Shown here one piece after another: positions 33,621 to 45,146 of a stretch of DNA of 64,000 nucleotides. The notes below the pieces were generated by a model that saw only the letters and a list, made by a program, of their open reading frames with translations, did not search any database and was not told the DNA's origin. The stretch comes from Galaxea fascicularis. Its lineage: Eukaryota; Cnidaria; Anthozoa; Scleractinia; Euphylliidae. The stretch lies in the NCBI GenBank assembly GCA_948470475.1, contig OX419339.1, positions 4,228,732-4,292,731 of the forward strand. The letters run 5' to 3'. A program made the translations under genes and the position numbers. The first letter of the stretch is position 1, and each line of letters starts with the position of its first letter.

Positions 33621-33963
33621 CAAGGAGCACGGCAACGGCAACGAGAACGCCACAAAACAATGGGATTCATGAGCAAAAACGATCGCTCCACTGCACTTGC
33701 GTTTACAGTTTGGTACATTTCTTTACCGTGCTCTACAAAACAACAACGTGAAATGACCAAAATTTTGGTTTTCTCGAGAACGTGTTCGCACGACGGCAGG
33801 TTTTCCTTCCTTCTTTGCTGTAACACTGCTCACAGTAATTTAGACCATGGACAGCTCATCTTGAATGAATTGGAATAATCGAGAAAAAAGTTACCAAAAC
33901 GAGAAGTTGTATTTTGAAATGACGTTTTCGTCACAGTCGCCGTCGTCGTTGCTTAAGCTCCCT
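33621..33963. mobile_element. MITE, AGGGAGCTTAAG family, copy 2
   Basis: The right end CGTCGTCGTTGCTTAAGCTC then CCT matches the family at 6608-6769; the left end (AAGGAGCACGGCAACGGCAA) is diverged. About 343 bp. Confidence 0.65.
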
Positions 33964-34594
33964 ATTGTGTTGTTTTTGCGACAGCACAGGTTTTTACACC
34001 GACGATGAGCCCAAATTCTATTGCTATCCGAGTCGAAATTCTGTTGAATGAGTGGTCACGATGCCCTACCGTCTGTCTATATGGTGTGGTCCGCTCTGTT
34101 TTTATTGTGCAATAAATATTGTCTAATCGATCGGTTTCTATCTTTCAGGTCAAAATGTGAATGGTTATGAAAAACATACGATTGGGAAACGCAAGCCAAC
34201 AATGTTCAATCACCCTGCCACTCAAGCTCCAGCTAATTCAGATAAGTCCAACACGTGTTATTCAATTCAGTTAACTGGAGTAACGTGGCTACAAGCCCAT
34301 AGCTTTTGATTAAAATTTACTTGAAATAATAAGGGCGACCAATTGGCGGTATCTAGTATGTTTTTGCAGATTGCTAGTCAATTAATTTCCATTTATTTGA
34401 ATTAGGAAGTTTTCGTAAAGTCTATATCGTTTTAACGGTGGGGACAAACATCTCTATACAGTGATACCTAAGAAGATAGGGGAAAGTTTGGGTTTTTCCT
34501 TTACCGCCAAATTTCAAGGATTCCGAAAAATAAACACCGTCGTGAATTTCAAAACGAATTGGTTTGTATTGATTCATACATAAATTATGCATTC

Positions 34595-35001
34595 AAGTTA
34601 GTCCTTTCCACGCCAAGTGGTGATTAGGGACTTCCTAAGAGGTTTACTTGGAGGTTTCTGTGACCCATCAGAGGCTCCTGGGGATAAGTGGCCAGCCCAC
34701 CCCTGACGTGTGCGAGGGAAGACGAAAACAGCACCAAGAACTTATGTTCCCTACTCTAAGTTTCATTCGGCGTGTGGGTTCTTTGACATCCCCTTCCAGT
34801 TTCACGTGTGGAACAGTGTAGGAGATAAGGCTAGCGGCTCCTGTCCAACGACGCGATTATCTAAACTGAAGCAGTCGTTAGAGCGGTACACAGCCAGCAT
34901 GATCTTACCAGGAACCCTGGCTTGTGGTCCAGTCTGGGGTTTGAGCCCGCGACCTCCTGCTCAGCAGTCGGATGCTCTGCCAACCGAAGTAGCATCAACA
35001 A
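34595..35001 (-). mobile_element. SINE-A copy 2 with clear tRNA-like head
   Basis: On minus the head reads GGTTGGCAGAGCATCCGACT with box B GGGCTCAAACCCC (34929-34995), then the shared body with CTGGTAAGATCATGCTGGCT, AAAGAACCCACACG and the 3' CTCTTAGGAAGTCCC block. About 400 bp and the longest copy here. Confidence 0.88.
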
Positions 35002-36148
35002 TAAAGCACTTTTTCAACTGCATCGCTTGTTTCAGTTTTTCGGTCTTAGAATTTCGTATGGTCCTAGTGTTAATTAACTAGTGTTAATTCAACGTTGTAG
35101 TGTAGTGGTTTGTAATTAGAGATGTATTGTAACGTAGCCTGTAACTGAAAGCGTGTACGTTTATTGTTCTTAAGCGTTGATTTAGTAAAGCGTTGCTATC
35201 ATAGGATTGTAAGGTATCGTGTTTAGCACATAGGAGTGTAAGAAACATAGGAGAAAACAGTAACATAGGAGTGTAAGGTACCGCGTTTTACAATAATTAT
35301 GTATGTAAAGTGTTAATTGCTAAACTAATTATGCCCATATATAAATGTAAGTTTCGTGGTTACTGGTTGGTGGTTGAAGTGCCAAACAGTCGCTTGTTGG
35401 AAAGTTGACGAAAGAATTGAGAAGAGGAGCTGAACGGCCTTTCCTTGCTACAAGACATTAGCAGACGCCGACCAAGGTCCAAGGACAAAACCCGTTTGTT
35501 ATTGGCGGTGTTTGTGGGCCTGAGGGTAGAAGGAAGAAGAAGTTGAGAAGTTTTACGGAGAGAAATGGCGCGTCGCGTTGACTGTGGACCTAGCTGTAAA
35601 AGCAAAGAAACAGCTGGAAAGTAAAAGCTTGATATACTTTTAAGGGGATTTGCCTGCGGGGGAATGAAAGGGAGGGTACTTCGAAAATTTACCCCTCCCG
35701 GTTTGTAGTCTACGTTTTGATTTAATTACACCCTGGCGTAGTCTCGATAGAAATCAGTAGAAATCGATTGGATGATTAAAAACAAATCAATGCAGTTGAA
35801 CTGAATCCTTGTTGCTATCAGAAGTAGATAACAACAAAAAACTTGAACAAAAATATTTGAATTGTTATCAAAAAGCAAAGTAGATAACAACGAGAATATT
35901 TCTGATCCATATATATGGCTTTCAGTAAGCAATACTGTAACTTCCATATGTTTTGCGGTAGATAACAATTGCAAAACTACTTCTATGGGGAATTCGAAGT
36001 TGAGATCACTGTCTACGGACAAATCGTGTCAGCGTACGAATGACTTCGAGCTTTTTCAGCAGTCGATGGCAGTCGGCAACAATCGTAAACTACAAATGGT
36101 ATGTGGTTCTATTTCCCGGACACTTTTCCTCTCGGTCAAACACTCCTC

Positions 36149-36189
36149 TTTCTTCTTCTTCTTCTTCTTCTTCTTCTTCTTCTTCCTCT
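36149..36189. repeat. (CTT)n microsatellite
   Basis: About thirteen CTT units, one interrupted by CCT. Confidence 0.9.
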
Positions 36190-37493
36190 TCGTAACATAC
36201 AAAATCTATTCCAATGGGGAATGGCAAGTAGTCCACAATAACTTTCTATCGGCCGGAGTTGTCTCGTTTAGTCGGCAAGCTCATTTCCTCATCAAAAAGT
36301 TCACCGACGCACATTTCGTTGCTTCGTAAGCTGCATTGTTTTACTTTCATTGAAGTAATTCCTCTCGAAATACACAAAAAAGGTTTAGTTTTCGGAAACA
36401 GTTATCTCGTAACAAAGTTTTTCAGTTTCAGTTTCGGAATCAAAGCTTGACCAAGGCCCAAATTTCTGAGGAAGATTAAAGTAATACCTCGATAATATTT
36501 TGGGAACTTATTGTAATATCGGGACAAGATGAAGGCCGAAAACCTTTGGAGAAAACACCACTTTAATAAAATGTTTACTGCCAGAGAACAGCAAATTACT
36601 CGGATCTGCCATTTGTATGAATTGGTTTGCCAGGCCCGGGAAAGTTTGTTTCAGTGGTTTACACAACTGAGGCATAAAGTTGGTTTGCATAACTAAGGAA
36701 AATTTCTAACTAAACTGTATATGTACTTGTCTTTCAGTTTAAAATTAGAAAATTCATAACAGTGTGTCAATTTCGTTGAAAAGACGAATTCATCGTCACG
36801 AAAATGCAACGCCAAATTCGATTGCTACTGACTGAACTGAATCAAATCTGTTTACGACACTCTTGGGTCAACGGGAGTAGCCGACCACATGCTATTTTAA
36901 TATGAAACTTTCGGTTGTTGCTTTCTCTAACGTAAATATGAAGTCACATGCAAAAACAATCCGGGAACTACATACCGTAGTTACTGATTAACATCAGCAA
37001 CGTTTTGATTTCAGCGATTCTCAAATCAAAGGAACTCTGTATTGAAGAGCCGGAAGATTCTTGGAATGTGCACGATTTGTTTGTATTGATTGTTCCTTGC
37101 GTAACTTTGAAAGCTTTATTTTAAGGTGGTTTGCCATAGAATTAAGATTATCACATACTGGGTGCCCTATTCTTGATCTAAATTCAAATCACTCTTTTTT
37201 TATTGTTACCAATTCAATAAAACTGAGTGTTTGTCGATATTTTGCAGATAGAGTAATGCTCTCCAGTTAAAACTAACAAAATATCCAAGCACAAGTGTTC
37301 ATCGGGTATCTGAAGCTTCGATTTAAATTTCAGTTTCTTCGATGAAACCTCCTGATATTTTCACAGAAAAACGAAAAAACAAATATAGGTTAACAACCGC
37401 AATAGCGGTTTCCCAAGAAAGAAAAAATGGCGGAGAGAAAGCCCTGGGAGCGAGGTTGCCAAGATCCTTTGCGTTTTTAATTTATACCTTTAA

Positions 37494-37553
37494 GGCCGAT
37501 ACACACGAGGGGTTAGCATACTCCAGGAGCAAAACCCCTCGTGTGTATCGGTC
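37494..37553. mobile_element. Short foldback, GGCCGATACACACGAGGGG
   Basis: A 21-bp arm and its near-exact complement are separated by an 18-bp loop. It has the form of a minimal MITE. Confidence 0.8.
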
Positions 37554-39689
37554 TTTATTCTTTCTTTGTTACAACTGTATTTTCAGTGCCGATCATGTAA
37601 AATAAAAGGCCTCAAGGAGGACATGTGGTCAATTGTAGTGAATAGCAACCACAATGGTTCAAAAAGAGTTGCGGAGTTTTAGTTTAATTTATTGCTGGGT
37701 ATTCTTTTAAAATTTGAGTGTTCGACATGTACATTCTCTCCACCAATGGGTGCAACATTGCAAAGGTGGACACAATGGTACACAAGAAGTTTTGCAATGT
37801 GTCCGCTGTGATTTTGTTATGTCAGAACCCTTTTGTATACCAGAATTCACGAATTGTCTTTGTTTATGTACATCTCAGATCTGGCCTAAAAAGGTACCCC
37901 CTCAGGGAAAGTAGCTTTGTATAGTTGATTATCTGGATTGTTGGGAGTACTCCCTTTCGATCGACAACTGTGATATGTATAACTGGAGGGAATGGGTTAC
38001 AAGTCAATTACGTGGAGCATAACTGAAATTGCTTTAATTTTTTTTGTATATATATATATATTTAAGGTAATCAAGGGCTTTATGTAAACAAATCTCAGGA
38101 TTTGTGAAAAGATCGTTACGAGTCTGCATAACCTCGCAAAGAACCACATATTACACTGTAAATAGATCAAAGTGGGTCTACTGACATAATACTAAAGATA
38201 AATTTGCTGTTATCAAGAAGGAACAAGACGCCAAAGGCGTTTACGCGGGATGTGTTGGTCGATGTTTAATACAGTAACACTAAATTTGAATGGTTGCCCA
38301 CAGTGAGAATCTATCTTTTCATGCGTATAAATAAATGAAAATGTAAACAATTAGTAGAGTATTACAAGCATCGTGCGATAAGTTGTGAGTGAACACACTG
38401 GTTCGATTAGTGAACTCGCTGGTTCGATTCACGTGAACTCAGTTGGTTTGATCAGTGGAACACTGGTTTCAAGCACACGCCAGCTATCCAATTATTCACG
38501 GGTCAATAAACAGGGAAATTGTTGGTTCGATCGCTGGCAAACACACAAGTTTATGTCATGACAGTCTGTGCAATTGTTCATGCTTCAATACACAAAACCA
38601 AGGCAACGTTAAAATGCAAAGGCGTTTTATTTTCGGCTCGAATAAAGCTACGCAAAGCAAAGCAAGCGAACTGCTAGGCTCTTGTATAGCACAATTTAGG
38701 CCGGGGTCAATTTATTGACTCGAATTGAGCACGTTCTTTTACAAACTTCACCGATCAGACTGAAGTTGTTTGGAAATACAAGACGAATCTAAGGATATAA
38801 AAGCACGGTGAAAATTCGCATCCAAACCTGTAATTTTTTGCAAAGTGGATCCCCAGTCTAAGCAGTCAAACGAACTTCAAAACCACAATTTCTGATCTGT
38901 CCTCGAAGAGGGATTTCTTCATCATTATCACCACGAAATAGTCACGTCGACCGCCACGTCAAAGCACATGGGAAAACAAGTCTGCAATGTTCTTTGACTA
39001 CTTATGGCTCACAGAGATCGGAGACATTCGTACCACGATTTCTCTTGCGCCACGTTTTCGAATCTCCAAATATTTTCATTTGAAATGTAATATTCAATAA
39101 AACGGTAGCAATTACAAAATGTATAAAAAGCAGTTATTTTCTCATTGCAACCCACGTTAAAAGGTGAAAATCTATTACAATAACGCCGTTAAATCTCGGG
39201 GTGTTTTCGGTCTCACTTCGTGAGATTACTCCGAAAGCTTCCGAAAGTCACGGACACTCTCACTCACGCACCCGATGACATCATGGTGACAGCCAGTAAC
39301 CACAAAGAGAATTATTACAATTATTACAATTAAAGTTGTTACAGTTATTTTTGCCGGTTTCTATCGATTTTCTTTAGTGCCTTTGCCAGGTATACAGAAA
39401 AATTATTTTAGTGTCCCTCAGGAGTTTCTGGGATTTTCCAGGACGGAAAGGTGAAACAACATTTACATATCCACAATCCCATGGAAATCTAATCCTTTGC
39501 GTTTTGCCAATCGGTTTCTTTTTAGTTGGCTTTTACGCATAGCACCAGAACCTAGAATATACATTTTTTCATTGTTTGTTTTCTGCCATCCATCTTTGAT
39601 TAAATTTAGTGACTACTTGCGACAACAAGGAAAAACAGAAAGCGTAAGATCTTGAGGAACGTCAAACCTTGCCAATAAGGGAGGGGAGA

Positions 39690-40075
39690 CTTGGAACACG
39701 GTGGGTTCATCATTGGCGGGTTCAAACTCTCAGACCAGTGCACAAACCAGGGTCCTGGTAAGATCATGCTGGCTGTGTGCTCAACGTCTACTTTAGTTCA
39801 GATGATCCAGTCAGTGGGCAGTGACGTTAAGCTGCTGGCCTTGTCTCCTTCACCTCCCCACGTAAAACTGGATGGGGACGTAAAAGAACCCACACACTGA
39901 TCGAAAAGAGTAGGGACCATAGTTCGCGTTGCTGTGGTCTGCTCTCACACACATAAGGGTGGTTGGGCTGACCACCTGTCTCCAAGAGCCTCTGTTGAGT
40001 CGCAGAAACCTCCTTGGTAACCTCTTAGGAGTGCCACTAGGCATCAAGAAGATTACACACACACACACATTCTAG
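39690..40075 (+). mobile_element. SINE-A copy 3 with (CA)n tail
   Basis: A degenerate head (GGGTTCAAACTC) is followed by the body blocks CTGGTAAGATCATGCTGGCT, GTGACGTTAAGC and AAAGAACCCACACAC, then CTCTTAGGAGTGCCACTAG and a (CA)n tail. Ends 136 bp before the putative exon at 40212. Confidence 0.87.
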
Positions 40076-40211
40076 TAAAATAATTTCATAGAAGGAATTT
40101 CAATTTGATTTGATCTTCAAATAGTGTAAAGAGAATATCAGTTCAGGTTTCATTATTTTTCTACTCGGATGTATCCCACTCTTTCTAATACTGTTTATTT
40201 GTTCTCTCCAG

Positions 40212-40301
40212 TGTTTCAGTCATACAACCGAGATATTGGAGCAAGTGATAGATACAGCCATCAGGGATAACATTTGGTCAAACACATTCCACTATGGGAA
40301 G
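40212..40301 (+). CDS. Putative small spliced gene, exon 2
   Basis: Acceptor TTCTCTCCAG, donor GGGAAG|GTAAGA, exactly 30 codons: CFSHTTEILEQVIDTAIRDN and on to FHYGK. Splice sites are good and the peptide looks ordinary, but no homologue is recognised. Confidence 0.4.
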
Positions 40302-41804
40302 GTAAGATTTCTTTGACCTTGTTAGACGTTCTCTTTTTTGCGTTATTTTAATCAAAATATCCCAATCTCCCTGCTGTCCGATTTACGACGACTCCAACAC
40401 TGCATACATTTAATGCTATTGCAAGAACTTGGAGTTTGATTTGCTTTACACTGAGGAGTAACTGGGAAACCGGTACTAAAGACTTCATAGTTAAGCTTCT
40501 TTGTAGCCACATATATTACTTTTTAACTCGGTTTATAGTTGATTTTCTTTGAGCTTTGGTAAACAATTGCTGAGACGTACACTAAGGACAACTTAACGCT
40601 CCTCTTTCAATATTTTCTTCCTACCGGGTCAGAAATTTTCCATCCTCGGAGACTCATGGGCAGATAATCGGGACTCGACGAAGCTGGTAATTTCAAGCTG
40701 AAATATTGCTTTTCTTTACAAGAACAACACTTTGAAATTTGGTCAGATACGTAGCTGGCCCAATGCAGAATTGATAGTTCTGTAAAAGTACGATCAGAGC
40801 TGAAATAGGAAATCGATAGCACTGACTTCCACGGCGACCAAGTTGGACCAAAAAGTCAATTAACTTTCAGAAAATTGCGGTTTTGATCTCGTTTTTTTGC
40901 GGAAAAGTGCCACCGAGTTAAAATTGGTTGTTTCTTTTTACTTAAACTCTTTTCTTCCTAAATTTAATTTTTATTTGTAAACTTGCTTCATGACATTTGA
41001 CGACAACAAGCATAATTATTGAATTCTGCGAGACTAAACACGAGGGACTAATTTCGGTCAGTTTTGATATTGTCAACTTCATCAGCAAAAGAATATTGAA
41101 ACAAGCTCAAACTGCATGTGTTATTCTTGTCCCATACAATTTACGGCCTCGCGAAGGGTGCCACAAAACGTCACACATACTCTCACAGATCTTCTCGGAA
41201 TAACTCTTACTCAATGTTACTTTGCTTTACGAACAGCGATTTGAAATTTACCGATTTAATCGCACCAAATGACGCGGAGACAAATCCAAATAAAATAAAA
41301 CCATTTGTTTTCGCTTAACGTTTCAATTTTGAATTATGGTAAACCCATAATTTTTAAGAGAAACTGCGACTTAATCCTGCGCTCTGACGATTCCGCAGCC
41401 ATGAAACTTTGATTTAGTAATTCGTTGACAAGCCACCCAAGAGTAAACTGCATACCTACAGAACGTTCCGCCAAAACACCTGCTTCTGCAGTATTGCCTT
41501 CAATTCGATGGTGTCGCTTTTCTTTGAGCTGATGTTTTGAAACTTGTAAGAGATTTCAAACCTATAGATTTGAACTTAACATTTTTCGACCTTCTAGCGA
41601 TTGACTTTCCGCAGGTGTTTGCGACTGGAAGGAAGACAGATTAATTGGTCATTTTTAAGACGCCTAAAATCAGCAAAAAAATATTTTGAACACTTACACT
41701 TTTCAAGACCTTTTATAATAAAAGCAGAGTGTGATAAAAATTTAAAATATCCTGCATTGATCGCATATCGGAAAAAATATGCATAATTAAGCCCCATTTG
41801 CACG

Positions 41805-42020
41805 ACATTCATTTTAGACCCGGCACTCCTAAATTTAGATACGCGGGCCAATAGTTTTGGCACGGCCCGCTTGTTTTTTTGTTATGTAAATGCAAATATG
41901 TCGGCATGCAGGCCAAGAAAATCAGGCGGACCGAGACCACCTCGTGAGGTGGTCCTGGCCCGCCTAAAAAGTGACCCGCGTGCCAAAACGAGATTTTGCC
42001 AGGCTTCAGTGACTTATTAA
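41805..42020. repeat. GC-rich foldback region
   Basis: GCGGGCCAATAGTTTTGGCACG faces CGTGCCAAAAC and GGCCCGCC downstream; GACCACCTC/GAGGTGGTC form a tight hairpin at 41936-41955. Probably a decayed MITE; its ends are unclear. Confidence 0.5.
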
Positions 42021-42973
42021 GTGACCACAAACTCAATAAGGTATGCGCAAATGCTGTCTCCGTGATTCACTGATACAAGTACACACAAAAGAAGAAGTTA
42101 GCAATGGTTAACCTAAATTCTGCTGTCGACGCGAGGTAATACAGGGTTATTGCAAGTCGATAGTTTGGAGTAACAGCCTTTCAAATCAATGTATCTTGAC
42201 GAGATATACCCTTAGAAATTTCATGGAGAAGACATTCAGAAGTTACGCGAGTTGGCCTCGACAATTTGCATAGCAAAGGTCATCAGGAAAACTTCCTTCG
42301 GCCATGTCAAACCAGGCAAAAGAATGGGGATGTCTACCGTACCTCTCTCAATCGCGGACGGTTTAAACAGCTCAAAATAGATCTCCTTATCTTTCAATTT
42401 CATTCTACTGCCGATTATTCATAAGAATTGTATCTTTCTACTTTGAGTTCCATAGAGCTTTACCTTAATTTCAATTGGAGAAAAATCTCTTACAAGTTTT
42501 AAAAGGATCGCTGGGAGCGTAACGCCGTTGCTTTCACAAATCCTAACTTTTGTCTTCAGTTATGCATGAATGAGTTGGCTCAGAGACCTTTAATTATGCT
42601 GTCAAATTTTGTTCAACCCAAGCGAATTATGCGAGCCACTGTAAATATGCCCGTAGGCTCTTCATTTTAAGAGTGCCTTTCTTATTTCAGGTGTGCTCTT
42701 TAGAAATGAACATCGAAAAACATAGAACATATTTTTGTCGTTTTTAAGTGTAGCGGACCATGCCAATACCATAGGCCCGCGATAGTATAGATGGTTTTGC
42801 GTCCTGCTTTGATGTGTTTTCAAATAATAGTGACTGGATGACGAATATAACCTGAAACCGTCAACTGTCGGATCTTTTTTTCGGCAGAAACCTTGTTTCT
42901 TGTATACATAACTTGACTTTGTAACAATGCCAGATCGTACATAATTGAAACACTTCTGATTTTCTGTCTACAG

Positions 42974-43000
42974 GTTGAACTGGAAGTCGCTAAGACATAA
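42974..43000 (+). CDS. Putative small spliced gene, exon 3 with stop
   Basis: Acceptor TGTCTACAG, then VELEVAKT and a TAA. Phase 0 with the segment at 40212. No nearby AATAAA was noted. Confidence 0.3.
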   Translation, partial: VELEVAKT

Positions 43001-45146
43001 TTGATCCGGTTGGATCTTGGACAAGCCAAGGAAATGAGCAGTGAAGATCAGCAGTAAAGCGTAATCTGTCAACTATTCCAGGGACACGCTGAAGCTGTAC
43101 AACTACAATACCACCTTAATTGAGATACGGCCGAGTTGTTTTAACCTATTTGCCAGCCGGCAAAAGACTGTACTTATAATTTCTAAGAGGCTTTCCCATA
43201 ATGATTACAGAAAGCGAAGAAGTTCAAAGGGTAACAGCATACAATTCACAAGCATTTACGGATTACAGCTTTGATCGAAGAACTAATAGAGTTTGGTCTT
43301 TACCCTGATGAATTAAGGAACCTTGAATTTACTTGTGCCACAACAGAACCTCAAGCCATTTATTCCATTAATTTTTCACTTTGAATTTGTAAATATTACT
43401 TCTCAGCACTAAAATCTATTTCTTCGCATGAACAGCAACGGAACTTACAATTCTGCAACGAAATTAGGAAATATTTTGCGCACGTTTCATTCTTGTTGAA
43501 ATTTTCCAGCGGTGCTATCGAGTTCTGTTTTCACAATCCAGGCTCCGCTAAAACCAAAAACCAAATAGAACGTTTTTTTACCAAAACTCTTATTTTGTGC
43601 TACTTAATAGTTTCTTCTTTTCGTAAATAGGTTTTTACGAATCTATTTCGAATTTCTTGCGTTCCCACTAAATTCTGTTCCCACAATCTAAACTCGGTTA
43701 AAGTCAAAGTGCACTTACGAAACGTTTTGCCAAAAGGTTTTTATTTCACGGTACTAGACTCTTTTTCTCGTAAAAGGTTTCGGAATCATCTTACACTTAG
43801 AGATCGCAAACATTTAATCATTACAGTATTTTTGGGTCGTCGTCGTCTAAAACATGCATTCAAGATTGCAAATATATAAATGCAAAATAGGAGTTTCAGG
43901 CGTATTACTTTAAATTTCTGCTTTAAGTGATAATTTGCGATACTTTCTTTCCCCTTCTCGCGAGAAGGTATCAGGATTCTAACTTTTTTTCATAGCTGTA
44001 TAATTCTTACTTTTCTGAGGTCTTCGTCATCTAAAACGATTAAATAATGCAACAATACAAGAGATCCTAGCGCATTAGTTTTAAACTCCTATGTGTTCTA
44101 GACTAACTACCAATGACAAAGAAGAAAGTTGTCGAAGTCTGGACAGGAGAGAGGAGAGAGAGAGAATTTGGCATCAATAGTACTATAGTTAAAACTATTT
44201 TAGTCGTAGCACTGCAGCGATGTTTGTGACACCCCTGAAGACAACAAGGTAAGTGAACAAACTCAAATTCGAATATAGTGGCTTCCAACAACAGACTAAA
44301 TACCAGCGAGAAAATTATGAAACAAAAAATTCGTCTTCATAGGACACTACCATAAGATAGATTCAAAAGGAACAAAAAGTACTTTTCCTTATTTTCTTCC
44401 GTTTTACTTACGAACTAATTTTTTTCCTCACGAAGCTAATTTTCAAAGTAGCAGTACAAACTTTCAAATAAAAGCACTGATTGTGAAAATGACTCGATAG
44501 CCTATAACTTATTATTTTGAAACCTGACACTCAAAATTTTCAAATAACAACACGTTCTTTATCCATTTTGAAAAAGACTTCATAGGCCTTAAAATACTTT
44601 TTCATAAGTGGCACACGAAATTTCACGGTTCCTGTTCAAACGAGTAAAAACACCCCAATTAGTTACAATTGGACCATACTGTAAAACTGACGATAAAGTC
44701 GGAAATAAACTTTCACAAAAACTAGCAATATTTCTAGTAATTCATACGTCCGACAAAGGACAATTCCCGATATTTTAGACTCAAATGTGTCAAATGCAAT
44801 ACCAAATATGTAGATTTAAATCAGAAAGACAAATGTAAAGCTCTTCTCAGAATTTACAAAAAAGAGTAAACATAAGATATTTATAAGCTTCAGAACACAA
44901 AATGACTCTTATGTCTAGAAAATGTATTTAAAAAATAAAGTAAAAAAAAAAGATGGCAAATAAAAAACACAAACCCTTCACATTACAGTCAAAGAAAAAA
45001 TAAAGTGCCGCAACAAAATGCGGAAACCTTCTCTGTCTCCTTGTTAACTTAATAAAGTAAAAAAACTCAAGTTGGAATGGAGAATATAAAAAAAGGGAAG
45101 AGTAGAAAAAGTACAGATTGGGAGAAAAAGGGCAGGAGTGAAAGAG
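43001..45146. other. AT-rich region with no recognised feature
   Basis: About 2.1 kb with many T runs and AAATT words. No conserved coding exon, RNA or transposon boundary was identified. Confidence 0.5.

Larger units (their letters stand above)
33172..40211 (+). other. Unassigned region (possible intron)
   Basis: Contains a MITE (33621-33963), SINE-A copies 2 and 3, a CTT microsatellite and a small foldback. No exon or domain was recognised. Short open frames here are scattered and low in complexity. Confidence 0.4.

Noticed and set aside
34929..34995. Functional tRNA gene
   Set aside because: Head of a SINE; shares its downstream body with other copies.
41118..41863. Short frames on both strands
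   Set aside because: Overlapping and unrelated to any known family; no splice evidence.
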